The notes below the pieces were generated by a model, which was not told the origin of the DNA, ran no database searches, and was given only the letters and a program-made list of their open reading frames with translations. Below, in pieces: positions 8,788 through 16,580 of a DNA stretch of 53,856 bases. The first letter of the stretch is position 1; every line of letters starts with the position of its first letter. Origin of the DNA: Bacillus_I endophytica_A (lineage in GTDB: Bacteria > Bacillota > Bacilli > Bacillales > Bacillaceae_H). The stretch is from assembly GCF_026790145.1 (NCBI RefSeq), contig NZ_JALAMS010000022.1, positions 1 to 53,856 of the forward strand, read 5' to 3'. A program made the position numbers and the translations under genes.

Positions 8788-8853
8788 CTCTATAATCCCT
8801 AGTATTTTTATTGGTTTTATAGAGAATATATCAATTATTATATGAATTGTCAA
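8788..8853 (-). promoter_or_regulatory. cysK sigma-A promoter and leader inverted repeat
   Basis: TTGACA (8848-8853), 17 bp, TATATT (8825-8830) on the minus strand. The short leader starts with CTCTATAA (8817-8824), which is complementary to TTATAGAG (8788-8795) at the ribosome binding site. The pairing could partly mask the cysK Shine-Dalgarno (inference). Confidence 0.85.
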
Positions 8854-8878
8854 TCTATTTACCCATTTTTTTAAAGAA

Positions 8879-8912
8879 AAAGGAAAGCGCATGCTTCCAT
8901 GCGCTTTCCTTT
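8879..8912 (-). terminator. Terminator after hslO
   Basis: A 15-bp perfect stem (8879-8893 with 8898-8912), 4-base loop, then a T-rich tail on the minus strand. The hslO stop codon lies inside the first arm. Confidence 0.92.
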
Positions 8913-9792
8913 AGGCTTTCGCTTGAGCTTTCAATTCTTCAAGTTCTTCTTTTGTGAACTGATACTCTTCATTACAGAAATGGCATTGAGCTTCTGCTCC
9001 ACCATCTTCATCAATCATTGCCTGAAGTTCTTCTACACCTAGGCTAATAAGAGCATTTGAAAGACGCTCTCTTGAACAATGACAAGAAAACTCAACAGGC
9101 ATTGTTTCCAATACTTCTACATTTTCTTTTCCTAAAAGTTTTTCTAGAATTTCCTCAGGAGACAATCCTTCTTGAATAAGCTTAGAAATTGGCGGCACTT
9201 TACTTAGACTTTCTTCAATTGCTGTGATTGTTTCCTCATCAGTACCAGGCATAAGCTGAATAATAAATCCTCCTGCAGCTAAGATGCTGTTATCTGGATT
9301 TACAAGCACCCCTAATCCAACAGATGAAGGCACTTGTTCAGATGATGCAAAGTAGTACGTAAAGTCATCTCCAAGTTCTCCAGATGCAAGGGGAACTTGA
9401 CCTGTAAAATGATCTCTTAACCCCAAGTCTTTTACAACGGTAAGCATTCCTGTTGAGCCAACAGCTCTTGAAACATCTAATTTGCCTGGCGCTTTAGAAG
9501 GAAAGTGTGTTTGAGGTTTTGAAACATAACCACGTACATGTCCTTTTGCATCGCTATCAACAATGATTGCGCCAATCGGACCTCCTCCTTCTACCTTTAC
9601 TGTAATTTTGTTTTCACCTTTTAACATGGCTCCCATCATAACGCTCGCTGTCATTGCACGCCCAAGGGCTGCCGAGGCTGTTGGCCATGAATTATGTCTT
9701 CGTTGAGCTTCTCCAACTGTTTCAGTTGTCTGAACTGCATATGCGCGAATTTGGCCATTATAAGCCAACGCTTTTACAAGATAATCTTTCAT
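8911..9792 (-). CDS. hslO: Redox-regulated chaperone Hsp33
   Basis: Holdase chaperone switched on by oxidative unfolding. The 293-aa protein has the N-terminal Hsp33 domain and the C-terminal zinc switch CxC (C237, C239) with CxxC (C270, C273), all four cysteines present. AAGG precedes the ATG. Gene order coaX-hslO-cysK is as in B. subtilis (yacB-yacC-cysK). It probably shares a transcript with coaX, 23 bases upstream, and ends at a strong hairpin. Confidence 0.96.
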   Translation of the reverse strand: MKDYLVKALAYNGQIRAYAVQTTETVGEAQRRHNSWPTASAALGRAMTASVMMGAMLKGENKITVKVEGGGPIGAIIVDSDAKGHVRGYVSKPQTHFPSKAPGKLDVSRAVGSTGMLTVVKDLGLRDHFTGQVPLASGELGDDFTYYFASSEQVPSSVGLGVLVNPDNSILAAGGFIIQLMPGTDEETITAIEESLSKVPPISKLIQEGLSPEEILEKLLGKENVEVLETMPVEFSCHCSRERLSNALISLGVEELQAMIDEDGGAEAQCHFCNEEYQFTKEELEELKAQAKA

Positions 9793-9815
9793 CCTTTTAA
9801 AACACCTTCCTTGGT

Positions 9816-10589
9816 TTAAATTAGCTCAAAATTACGAGCATATATTAACTGAAGTCCCTTTAACGTTAAGAACGGGTCCACAATATCAATCATATCTGAC
9901 TCTGTTGCAATTAAATTAGCTAATCCTCCTGTAGCAATTACTTTTGTTTCAGGAGGAGCTTGAGCTTTCATACGGGACACAATTCCTTCTACTTGTCCTA
10001 CATATCCATATAAGATACCAGATTGCATTGCTGTAACCGTATTTGTACCAATAACACTTTCAGGTTGCACAATCTCAATCCGAGGAAGCTTTGAAGTTCT
10101 AGAATAAAGAGCTTCTGTAGAAATATTAATTCCTGGCGCAATTGCGCCTCCTCTATAATGTTTCTTTTCATCAACATAGCAATACGTAGTGGCTGTACCA
10201 AAATCAATAATAATTAAAGGAGTTCCATAATGATGAATGGCTCCTACAGCATTAACAATGCGGTCTGCTCCTACTTCTCTTGGGTTGTCATACTTAATGT
10301 TTAAGCCTGTCTTCACTCCTGGACCTACTATAACAGGTTTGAGATGAAAATACTTTAGACACATTCTTTCAAGTGAAAACATTATAGGGGGAACAACAGA
10401 AGAAATGATAATTCCTTCTATTGAAGCAAACGTTAATCCAACATGATTAAAAAGCTCTTTAATTACCATGCCAAATTCATCTTCTGTTTTATTACGGCCC
10501 GTTTCGATACGCCAATGATATTTTAACTCATTTCCTTCATAAACACCTAATACTGTGTTTGTATTTCCCACATCTATAACAAAAATCAA
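9816..10589 (-). CDS. coaX: Type III pantothenate kinase
   Basis: First step of CoA synthesis from pantothenate. The 257-aa ASKHA-fold protein has DVGNTNTVLGVY (6-17), GADRIVNAVGA (about 107-117) and DFGTATTYCYVD (about 129-140). The start is TTG, chosen because GGTGAT lies 5 bases upstream and the protein then aligns with B. subtilis CoaX from residue 1. Type III enzymes are typically not feedback-inhibited by CoA. The ftsH terminator lies upstream, so a separate promoter in 10590-10700 is expected but I could not assign one. Confidence 0.95.
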   Translation of the reverse strand: MIFVIDVGNTNTVLGVYEGNELKYHWRIETGRNKTEDEFGMVIKELFNHVGLTFASIEGIIISSVVPPIMFSLERMCLKYFHLKPVIVGPGVKTGLNIKYDNPREVGADRIVNAVGAIHHYGTPLIIIDFGTATTYCYVDEKKHYRGGAIAPGINISTEALYSRTSKLPRIEIVQPESVIGTNTVTAMQSGILYGYVGQVEGIVSRMKAQAPPETKVIATGGLANLIATESDMIDIVDPFLTLKGLQLIYARNFELI

Positions 10590-10702
10590 CGCCCATCACC
10601 ACTTTATCTTTATTTCTATCCTCATCTCACTCTATATTACATAAAAAAGTCGGGCGTTTCTATTCTTTCATAATTTACCCGTTCATCACCTATGTTAACA
10701 AT

Positions 10703-10732
10703 AAAAAAGGCGCTCAGTTGAGCGCCTTTTTT
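10703..10732 (-). terminator. Terminator after ftsH
   Basis: A 14-bp stem (10703-10716 with 10719-10732, core GGCGCTCA) flanked by A and T runs ends directly at the ftsH stop codon. Confidence 0.92.
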
Positions 10733-12673
10733 TTATTCGTTCTTATCTTCTTGATCTTCATCTTCTTTTTTCGGTTGGATGTTTACTTTCACATCTTCCC
10801 CATTTTCCTCAGGCTGAGGTTTTTTAAGAGATAAATTACGGTCTCCTTCTGGAAGCTTACCATCTTCGAAAAGACTACGGATTTGCTTCGCTTCTAATGT
10901 TTCAACCTCAAGAAGTGTGTTTGCAATCAAGTCAAATTGTTCACGATGATTAACAATGATCTCTTTTGCACGTGCATAACATTCTTTAATGATACGCTGA
11001 ACTTCTAAGTCAATTTCATGAGCAATTGCATCACTGTAGTTTTGTTCGCTATTGATATCGCGTCCTAGGAACACTTGACCACCTTGTGATTGACCAAACT
11101 GCATTGGCCCAAGCTTATCACTCATTCCGTATTCAGTAACCATTTTACGAGCAATACTTGTTGCACGTTGGAAGTCATTGTGAGCTCCTGTGCTTACTTC
11201 GCCAAATGTTACTTCCTCAGCTACACGTCCACCAAGTAGACCTGTAATCTTATCAAGAAGCTCTGGCTTCGTCATGAAGTAACGATCTTCTTTTGGAAGC
11301 ATTACAGCATAACCACCAGCTTGGCCACGAGGCACGATTGTTACTTTATGAACCATATCAGCTTCATCAAGAACAAGTCCAATGATTGTATGACCTGATT
11401 CATGGAAGGCAACAATATTACGCTCTTTCTTCGAAATAACGCGGCTCTTCTTCGCAGGACCTGCGATAACACGATCTGTCGCTTCATCGATATCAGTCAT
11501 ATCAATTTTCTTCTTATCAAGGCGGGCAGCTACTAGAGCAGCTTCGTTTAATAAGTTTTCAAGATCGGCACCAGAGAATCCTGGTGTACGAAGAGCAATC
11601 GTACGTAAATCAACAGACTCATCAAGCGGCTTGTTGCGAGCATGTACACGAAGTACTGCTTCACGGCCATTTACATCTGGACGATCTACCGTAATTTGAC
11701 GGTCAAAGCGTCCTGGACGTAGTAATGCAGGGTCTAGAATATCAGGGCGGTTTGTTGCAGCAATAATGATAATTCCTTCATTCGCTCCGAAACCATCCAT
11801 TTCAACAAGCAATTGGTTTAGCGTTTGTTCACGCTCGTCATGGCCGCCGCCTAATCCAGCGCCACGTTGACGACCTACTGCATCAATCTCATCTATAAAG
11901 ATAATACACGGTGCATTTTTCTTCGCATTTTCAAACAAGTCACGAACACGAGAAGCTCCGACACCGACAAACATTTCAACGAAATCAGAACCACTGATGG
12001 AGAAGAATGGTGTTCCTGCTTCACCAGCTACAGCACGAGCAAGTAATGTTTTACCTGTCCCTGGAGGTCCAACAAGAAGAACCCCTTTTGGAATACGTGC
12101 CCCTACTTCTGAGAATTTGCGAGGATCCTTCAAGAAATCAACAACTTCAACAAGTTCTTGCTTCTCTTCGTCAGCACCCGCTACGTCTTTAAACTTAACT
12201 TTTTTCTTCTCTTCGCTATAAAGTTTAGCTTTACTTTTACCAAAGTTCATTACACGACTGCCGCCGCCTTGAGCTTGGTTAAGTAAGAAGAAGAAGAGAA
12301 TAAAGATAATAATAAACGGAATGATGGAAGTAAAGAAAGTCACCCATCCGCTTGTTTCCTCAGCTGGTTTATAATCAACATCTGCTGATTGAAGTTTATT
12401 ATCTAGTTTTTCAACAATTTGACCTGTATCTGGTACAAACGTAACAAATTCTTGGTCTTTGCTGTATGAATCTAATTGACCTCGAACTTCCAGCACACCT
12501 CGCTCAGGTTTTAAAGTAACGTGGTCTACTTCACCTTTATCAAGATGTTCGATAAATTTATTGTAATTAAGCTGTGTTGTTTGGTTATTTGAACCACTAA
12601 AAATGCTAACAACACCAATAATTACCAAAAATATCAGTAAATAAAATATGGTATTACGGAAGATCCGATTCAT
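10733..12673 (-). CDS. ftsH: ATP-dependent zinc metalloprotease FtsH
   Basis: Membrane-anchored AAA protease that degrades membrane and regulatory proteins; in B. subtilis it is needed for sporulation. The 646-aa protein has TM1 (about 8-26), an extracytoplasmic loop, TM2 (about 110-132), the AAA module with Walker A GPPGTGKT (about 204), Walker B FIDEID and the second region of homology NRPDILDPALLRPGRFDR, and the zinc site HESGH (about residue 425). The C-terminal tail is highly acidic and polar. The ATG follows GGAGGAGGTAAGTA. It lies 97 bases after hpt, as in B. subtilis. Confidence 0.98.
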   Translation of the reverse strand: MNRIFRNTIFYLLIFLVIIGVVSIFSGSNNQTTQLNYNKFIEHLDKGEVDHVTLKPERGVLEVRGQLDSYSKDQEFVTFVPDTGQIVEKLDNKLQSADVDYKPAEETSGWVTFFTSIIPFIIIFILFFFLLNQAQGGGSRVMNFGKSKAKLYSEEKKKVKFKDVAGADEEKQELVEVVDFLKDPRKFSEVGARIPKGVLLVGPPGTGKTLLARAVAGEAGTPFFSISGSDFVEMFVGVGASRVRDLFENAKKNAPCIIFIDEIDAVGRQRGAGLGGGHDEREQTLNQLLVEMDGFGANEGIIIIAATNRPDILDPALLRPGRFDRQITVDRPDVNGREAVLRVHARNKPLDESVDLRTIALRTPGFSGADLENLLNEAALVAARLDKKKIDMTDIDEATDRVIAGPAKKSRVISKKERNIVAFHESGHTIIGLVLDEADMVHKVTIVPRGQAGGYAVMLPKEDRYFMTKPELLDKITGLLGGRVAEEVTFGEVSTGAHNDFQRATSIARKMVTEYGMSDKLGPMQFGQSQGGQVFLGRDINSEQNYSDAIAHEIDLEVQRIIKECYARAKEIIVNHREQFDLIANTLLEVETLEAKQIRSLFEDGKLPEGDRNLSLKKPQPEENGEDVKVNIQPKKEDEDQEDKNE

Positions 12674-12770
12674 TACTTACCTCCTCCCACAGTAAACAAA
12701 TCATACTCAATAGTATCATAGAAAATTCAACCTATACAACAAATACACCCTGCCATAGACCCTTATGTTC

Positions 12771-13310
12771 TTATGATGAATATACTTCTGGTTTTAAGAC
12801 GCCAATGTAAGGCAGGTTGCGGTATTTCTCTTGATAATCAAGACCATAACCAACAACAAATGCGTTTGGCACTTCAAATCCAATATAGTCTGCTTCAATA
12901 TCAGATTTACGTCCTGATGGCTTATCAAGAAGTGTTACAATTTTGATTGATTTAGCTTTGCGGTAACGGAAAAGCTCGACTAAGTAACTTAGTGTTAATC
13001 CACTATCAATAATATCTTCGATAATTAGGATGTCGCGTCCTTCAACAGATGTGTCTAAATCTTTAATAATCTTGACTTCGCCTGAAGAAACGGTAGAATT
13101 CCCATAGCTTGACACATCCATAAAGTCCATTTCTAAGTATGTATCTACTCGTTTGAGTAAATCACCCATAAATGGCATAGCACCTTTTAAGACGCCAATA
13201 GCGAGTGGGAAACGATCTTTGTACTCTTCTGATAATACTTTCCCTAATTCTTTTACTTTTTCTTGCAACTGTTCTTCACTAATTAATACTTCTTTAATGT
13301 CTTCCTTCAT
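12771..13310 (-). CDS. hpt: Hypoxanthine phosphoribosyltransferase
   Basis: Purine salvage: converts hypoxanthine or guanine plus PRPP to IMP or GMP. The 179-aa protein has the PRPP-binding loop IIEDIIDSGLTL (about 96-107) and the C-terminal family segment VVGYGLDYQEKYRNLPYIG. Length agrees with B. subtilis HprT (180 aa). It follows tilS by 29 bases and precedes ftsH, the conserved tilS-hpt-ftsH block of Firmicutes. In B. subtilis TilS and HprT together activate ftsH transcription; that is known there and only inferred here. Confidence 0.97.
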   Translation of the reverse strand: MKEDIKEVLISEEQLQEKVKELGKVLSEEYKDRFPLAIGVLKGAMPFMGDLLKRVDTYLEMDFMDVSSYGNSTVSSGEVKIIKDLDTSVEGRDILIIEDIIDSGLTLSYLVELFRYRKAKSIKIVTLLDKPSGRKSDIEADYIGFEVPNAFVVGYGLDYQEKYRNLPYIGVLKPEVYSS

Positions 13311-13339
13311 GTACCTGCTTGCCTCCTAGAAGTTGTTTG

Positions 13340-14728
13340 CTACTTATAGTATAAGGTAACATACTTTTGTTCCTGTATGTTGTCTACCTCATAATGGGAT
13401 TTTTTCAATCCTGGTATCCAAAGGATTTCCTCGTTATCCAACACAATAATTGGCCAAGCTTCACGTTCAGATTTCGGAATTTTGTTATCAATGAAGATAT
13501 CCTTTACTTTTTTCCTCCCATTCATACCTTTTAAACGTATTTTATCACCTGTTTTTCGACTTCTTACAATCAAATTTGGTAATTTTGCTTTTTCGTTTAA
13601 AGGTAAATGAAAAAAGTCGTGGCCTTTCTTAAGCTTTCCTGTTTCAGTTTTATGTATTTCACAAACAATTTCGCGACCTGTTGGTAACGTAACTCTTCCA
13701 GGTATGTGCAAGGAAAAACAGTACGGCTCGACTCTTGGCTTTTCAAAAGTAAATAAACATGTTTCATAAGAGCGAATAACATATAAGCCTTTAGGGAAAT
13801 GAAGCATCCCAGAAGGTTGCTCCTCTTTGAAAAAAGCGAAAAGCTGATCGATATGCGCCGAGGATAAAGCTAGAGGAATCTCTTTATAGAGATAGTTTAA
13901 TATTAGTTGAATCCCCCTCCTTTGTAAAGGTTTCCGCATTCTTAAAAAGTCCTGCCGTAAAAGCTTTACATATTCAGGCGTTTTATCAACTATTACTGTA
14001 TTCATCATATCATAAGTTAATTCCTCTAAATAGCTTTGATCTTCTAATAAATTTTCACTAAATTGCTGAAAATGTGTATGAACATGCTCATTTTCTTTTT
14101 TAAAGAATGGAAGAAGCTTTCGAAAGCGATTTCTTGTGTATTTATCATCACTATTCGATGGATCTATGCGTGGGTGCAATTCATAGTGTTGACAATATCC
14201 TTCAATCTCATCCTTTTTAAGAGTTAAAAAAGGGCGAATGAGAGATCCACCGGCAAAAGAGCGTGAAGGAGCCATTCCTGCCGCCCCTTTCATTGTCGTT
14301 CCTCTTGTCAACCTCATTAAAATTGTTTCAACTTGATCATCTCCATGATGAGCAAGAGCCAATTTTGTCCCTTTGTGCTTTTTCATTACATCTTCATAAA
14401 ACTGATAACGACATTCTCTCGCTGCAATTTGAGAACTCAAATGGTGTTTTTTCTTATATGCTTCTACATCTATACTTATAGCTTCACATGGGATATCATG
14501 CTTAAAGCAAAAATTTTTCACATATAGAAGATCCTCTCTAGATTGTTCTCCTCGGAACATATGGTCAAGGTGAGCTGCTACCACTTCGATATTCCACTCT
14601 TTTTTTAGGCTCCAAAGCAAGTGTAAAAGAGCTAGAGAATCAGGTCCTCCCGAAACTCCTACAATAACATTATCATTTTCTTTCAGTAAACAATGTTTTC
14701 TTATAAACTTTTCAACTTTTGTCTTCAT
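13340..14728 (-). CDS. tilS: tRNA(Ile)-lysidine synthase
   Basis: Converts C34 of the CAU-anticodon tRNA-Ile to lysidine so that it reads AUA. The protein has the PP-loop SGGPDS (about 26-31) and downstream DNRFR-type (YTRNRFRK) and IKLKGMNGRKKVKDIFID C-terminal segments of TilS. I place the start at ATG 14728 (462 aa) because AAGGA lies 8 bases upstream; an ATG three codons earlier (14737) has no ribosome binding site. Adjacent to hpt as usual. Confidence 0.95.
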   Translation of the reverse strand: MKTKVEKFIRKHCLLKENDNVIVGVSGGPDSLALLHLLWSLKKEWNIEVVAAHLDHMFRGEQSREDLLYVKNFCFKHDIPCEAISIDVEAYKKKHHLSSQIAARECRYQFYEDVMKKHKGTKLALAHHGDDQVETILMRLTRGTTMKGAAGMAPSRSFAGGSLIRPFLTLKKDEIEGYCQHYELHPRIDPSNSDDKYTRNRFRKLLPFFKKENEHVHTHFQQFSENLLEDQSYLEELTYDMMNTVIVDKTPEYVKLLRQDFLRMRKPLQRRGIQLILNYLYKEIPLALSSAHIDQLFAFFKEEQPSGMLHFPKGLYVIRSYETCLFTFEKPRVEPYCFSLHIPGRVTLPTGREIVCEIHKTETGKLKKGHDFFHLPLNEKAKLPNLIVRSRKTGDKIRLKGMNGRKKVKDIFIDNKIPKSEREAWPIIVLDNEEILWIPGLKKSHYEVDNIQEQKYVTLYYK

Positions 14729-14809
14729 CTTTGTCATCCTTATACTTTGCGTCTCTCTCTAGAGTAAATGATGAGGAAGTATGAATAAAGAATTTTGTTC
14801 AAATAATAA

Positions 14810-15799
14810 CTACCAAACTTGTATAAAAAAATAAACAAAATAAGCAATAGCTACAGATATAAGAAGAAAAAACGTTTCAGCTGTTCGTTTCTTTTTACGC
14901 TTGACGCGCCTTCTACGCCCTGTCGTCACATAAGTAGTGTTGTTTGCAGAGGGTGAAGATTGAGGTTTTTTATCTCCTCCTTTAACAACGTTTAAAATAT
15001 CATTTTTCATGTGACTTGCTGCACTATATTCCCCTTTTAAGGCTTTCATAAGCGGCTTTTTATATGGACGAAGAATCTTTTTTTCATCAATACACCTTTC
15101 AAGCTGCTTTAATGGCTGCTCTTGCTTTGAGAACTGCTTTGGATAAGCTCCATTGATAAGAATCATAGCAACAGCAAATAAATCGTAAGGTCCATCTGCT
15201 TTCCTTGATCCTAATCCCCAATATCCACGATCAAAGAATTCGGTAAACTCTTTAATAGCTCTACCATGCTGTGTCGTTCCTCCAACATCTAACAAGCGAA
15301 GTCTAAATGGATTTGTGGTTACAATTAAATTGTCGGGCTTTAGATCTCCGAATGTCCAACCTGCTTGATGCAAACCTTCCAAGTCTCCGAGAAGCTGAAG
15401 AACAAGAACGCTTAACCATTCCTCCCCTTTGCGAGAAATAAAGGGAAGAAAACCTTCTCCTTTTAAATATTCCATTACATAAAAAGAAAGCATCACTGTT
15501 CCTTGTTTTACAGCCCAGTCATCTACATCTAACAAAGAAGGTCCAAGGACTTTGCCATGGACCTTACTTAGCTGTTTTAGCACATTTACCTCTGCTGTTA
15601 CAGACATATTTGCAAAGCTAATTTTCAAAGCTACCTGTTCGTCATTCTCATTTTGAGCAAGATACACAACTCCTGTTGCACCTTCTCCTAACTTACGTAC
15701 AATGTAATATTTATGAGAATGCCATTTTCCTAAAATAGCTGTCCCTGATTTTATATTACAAACCTGATTCCTCAATTGATCTCTCATCATATTCTTCAA
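14810..15799 (-). CDS. yabT: Membrane-anchored Ser/Thr kinase YabT
   Basis: Hanks-type kinase; in B. subtilis YabT is a septum-associated, DNA-activated kinase of early sporulation. The protein (329 aa) has glycine loop LGEGATGVVY (about 37-46), the catalytic lysine in VALKIS, GDLKPDN in place of HRDxKxxN (about 149-155) and LDVGG in place of DFG. After a basic, low-complexity linker (GRRRRVKRKKKR) comes one C-terminal TM segment (about 308-326). The start is uncertain: TTG 15799 has GAGGG 5 bases upstream, ATG 15790 or 15787 fits the B. subtilis alignment. It overlaps yabS by up to 44 bases. Confidence 0.93.
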   Translation of the reverse strand: MKNMMRDQLRNQVCNIKSGTAILGKWHSHKYYIVRKLGEGATGVVYLAQNENDEQVALKISFANMSVTAEVNVLKQLSKVHGKVLGPSLLDVDDWAVKQGTVMLSFYVMEYLKGEGFLPFISRKGEEWLSVLVLQLLGDLEGLHQAGWTFGDLKPDNLIVTTNPFRLRLLDVGGTTQHGRAIKEFTEFFDRGYWGLGSRKADGPYDLFAVAMILINGAYPKQFSKQEQPLKQLERCIDEKKILRPYKKPLMKALKGEYSAASHMKNDILNVVKGGDKKPQSSPSANNTTYVTTGRRRRVKRKKKRTAETFFLLISVAIAYFVYFFIQVW

Positions 15800-16496
15800 G
15801 CCGCCCTCTCGTTGAGCGTTTTTTCTTAAAATGTTTTACTGCTTCTTCAAGTGCTGGACCTGTTGGGGTAATTCCTCCAGCTGTGAGCTTTGGAAAAATT
15901 GCTGAAACTTTATTAAGATTAGGGGTCCAGTCTAGAAGCTTCTCTACATCTTTCTTTTTCCCAGGAAATAAAAAGATAGAGTAATTGTTATATCCAATTC
16001 GTGCATTTAAACTTAGCGATAAATCAAGCAGCGCCTCTTTAACCGTTGGTAGTTTACTTTTCATACTTGCACTCATATCTACCAGAATAAGAATATCTAA
16101 ATTGGATGTTTCACCTAAATCATCTACAACTTCCATCACTTCCCCACGCTTCTCTGGAGGAAGGTCTTCCAAATTCGTTTCAGATCCTAAAATTTGTTGA
16201 AGTTCTTTGTTTACAACCCCATGAATAGTTTGAGTCATCGCCTGGCGTGTAACCATCTGGACTGTTTGAGATAAATTTTGTGCATAGACAACTTGACTAA
16301 CGCCTCCACCAGACATTGCGATGTTCTCAATCTCATTTGTACTCTGTTCATCAATCAAATCCTTTTCCATAACTCCAATGACATTTACAGTAATGCCTTG
16401 TTCTTTTGCAAGAGCAGCCATTGCAACTGGATCTTCCCCAGTGTTTGAATAACCGTCTGTAATTAATAGAATTTGTTTAATTGTCCCGTTTCGCAC
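15756..16496 (-). CDS. yabS: vWA-domain protein YabS
   Basis: The 246-aa protein has von Willebrand A-like segments: LLITDGYSNTGEDP (about 10-23) and, in the second half, LVDMSASMKSK, which is a MIDAS DxSxS motif, with TAGGITPTGPA further on. No signal peptide or TM segment is visible, so it is probably cytoplasmic. The biochemical role is unknown. GTG start after GAGGAGGAGATC. It overlaps yabT, so the two are co-expressed; the upstream hairpin and a sigma-F-like promoter suggest forespore expression. Confidence 0.92.
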   Translation of the reverse strand: MRNGTIKQILLITDGYSNTGEDPVAMAALAKEQGITVNVIGVMEKDLIDEQSTNEIENIAMSGGGVSQVVYAQNLSQTVQMVTRQAMTQTIHGVVNKELQQILGSETNLEDLPPEKRGEVMEVVDDLGETSNLDILILVDMSASMKSKLPTVKEALLDLSLSLNARIGYNNYSIFLFPGKKKDVEKLLDWTPNLNKVSAIFPKLTAGGITPTGPALEEAVKHFKKKRSTRGRLEEYDERSIEESGL

Positions 16497-16497
16497 A

Positions 16498-16574
16498 AGA
16501 TCTCCTCCTCAAATTCGGTATTACCATCATGGACGAAAATGTCTAGGTATATACCTTATAAGAGAAGGAGATCT
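16498..16574 (-). promoter_or_regulatory. yabS leader: SD-masking inverted repeat and sigma-F-like promoter
   Basis: 16562-16574 is complementary to 16498-16510 (13 pairs, one G-U), and the second arm contains the yabS Shine-Dalgarno. Inside lies GTATA (16550-16554), 15 bp, GTCCATGAT (16526-16534), one base off the sigma-F -10 pattern GGnnAnnnT. A transcript started there lacks the masking arm, whereas read-through from spoIIE carries it. The functional reading is inference. Confidence 0.5.
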
Positions 16575-16580
16575 CATTGT

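Noticed and set aside
10590..10702. coaX promoter
   Set aside because: No hexamer pair with acceptable spacing; not called.
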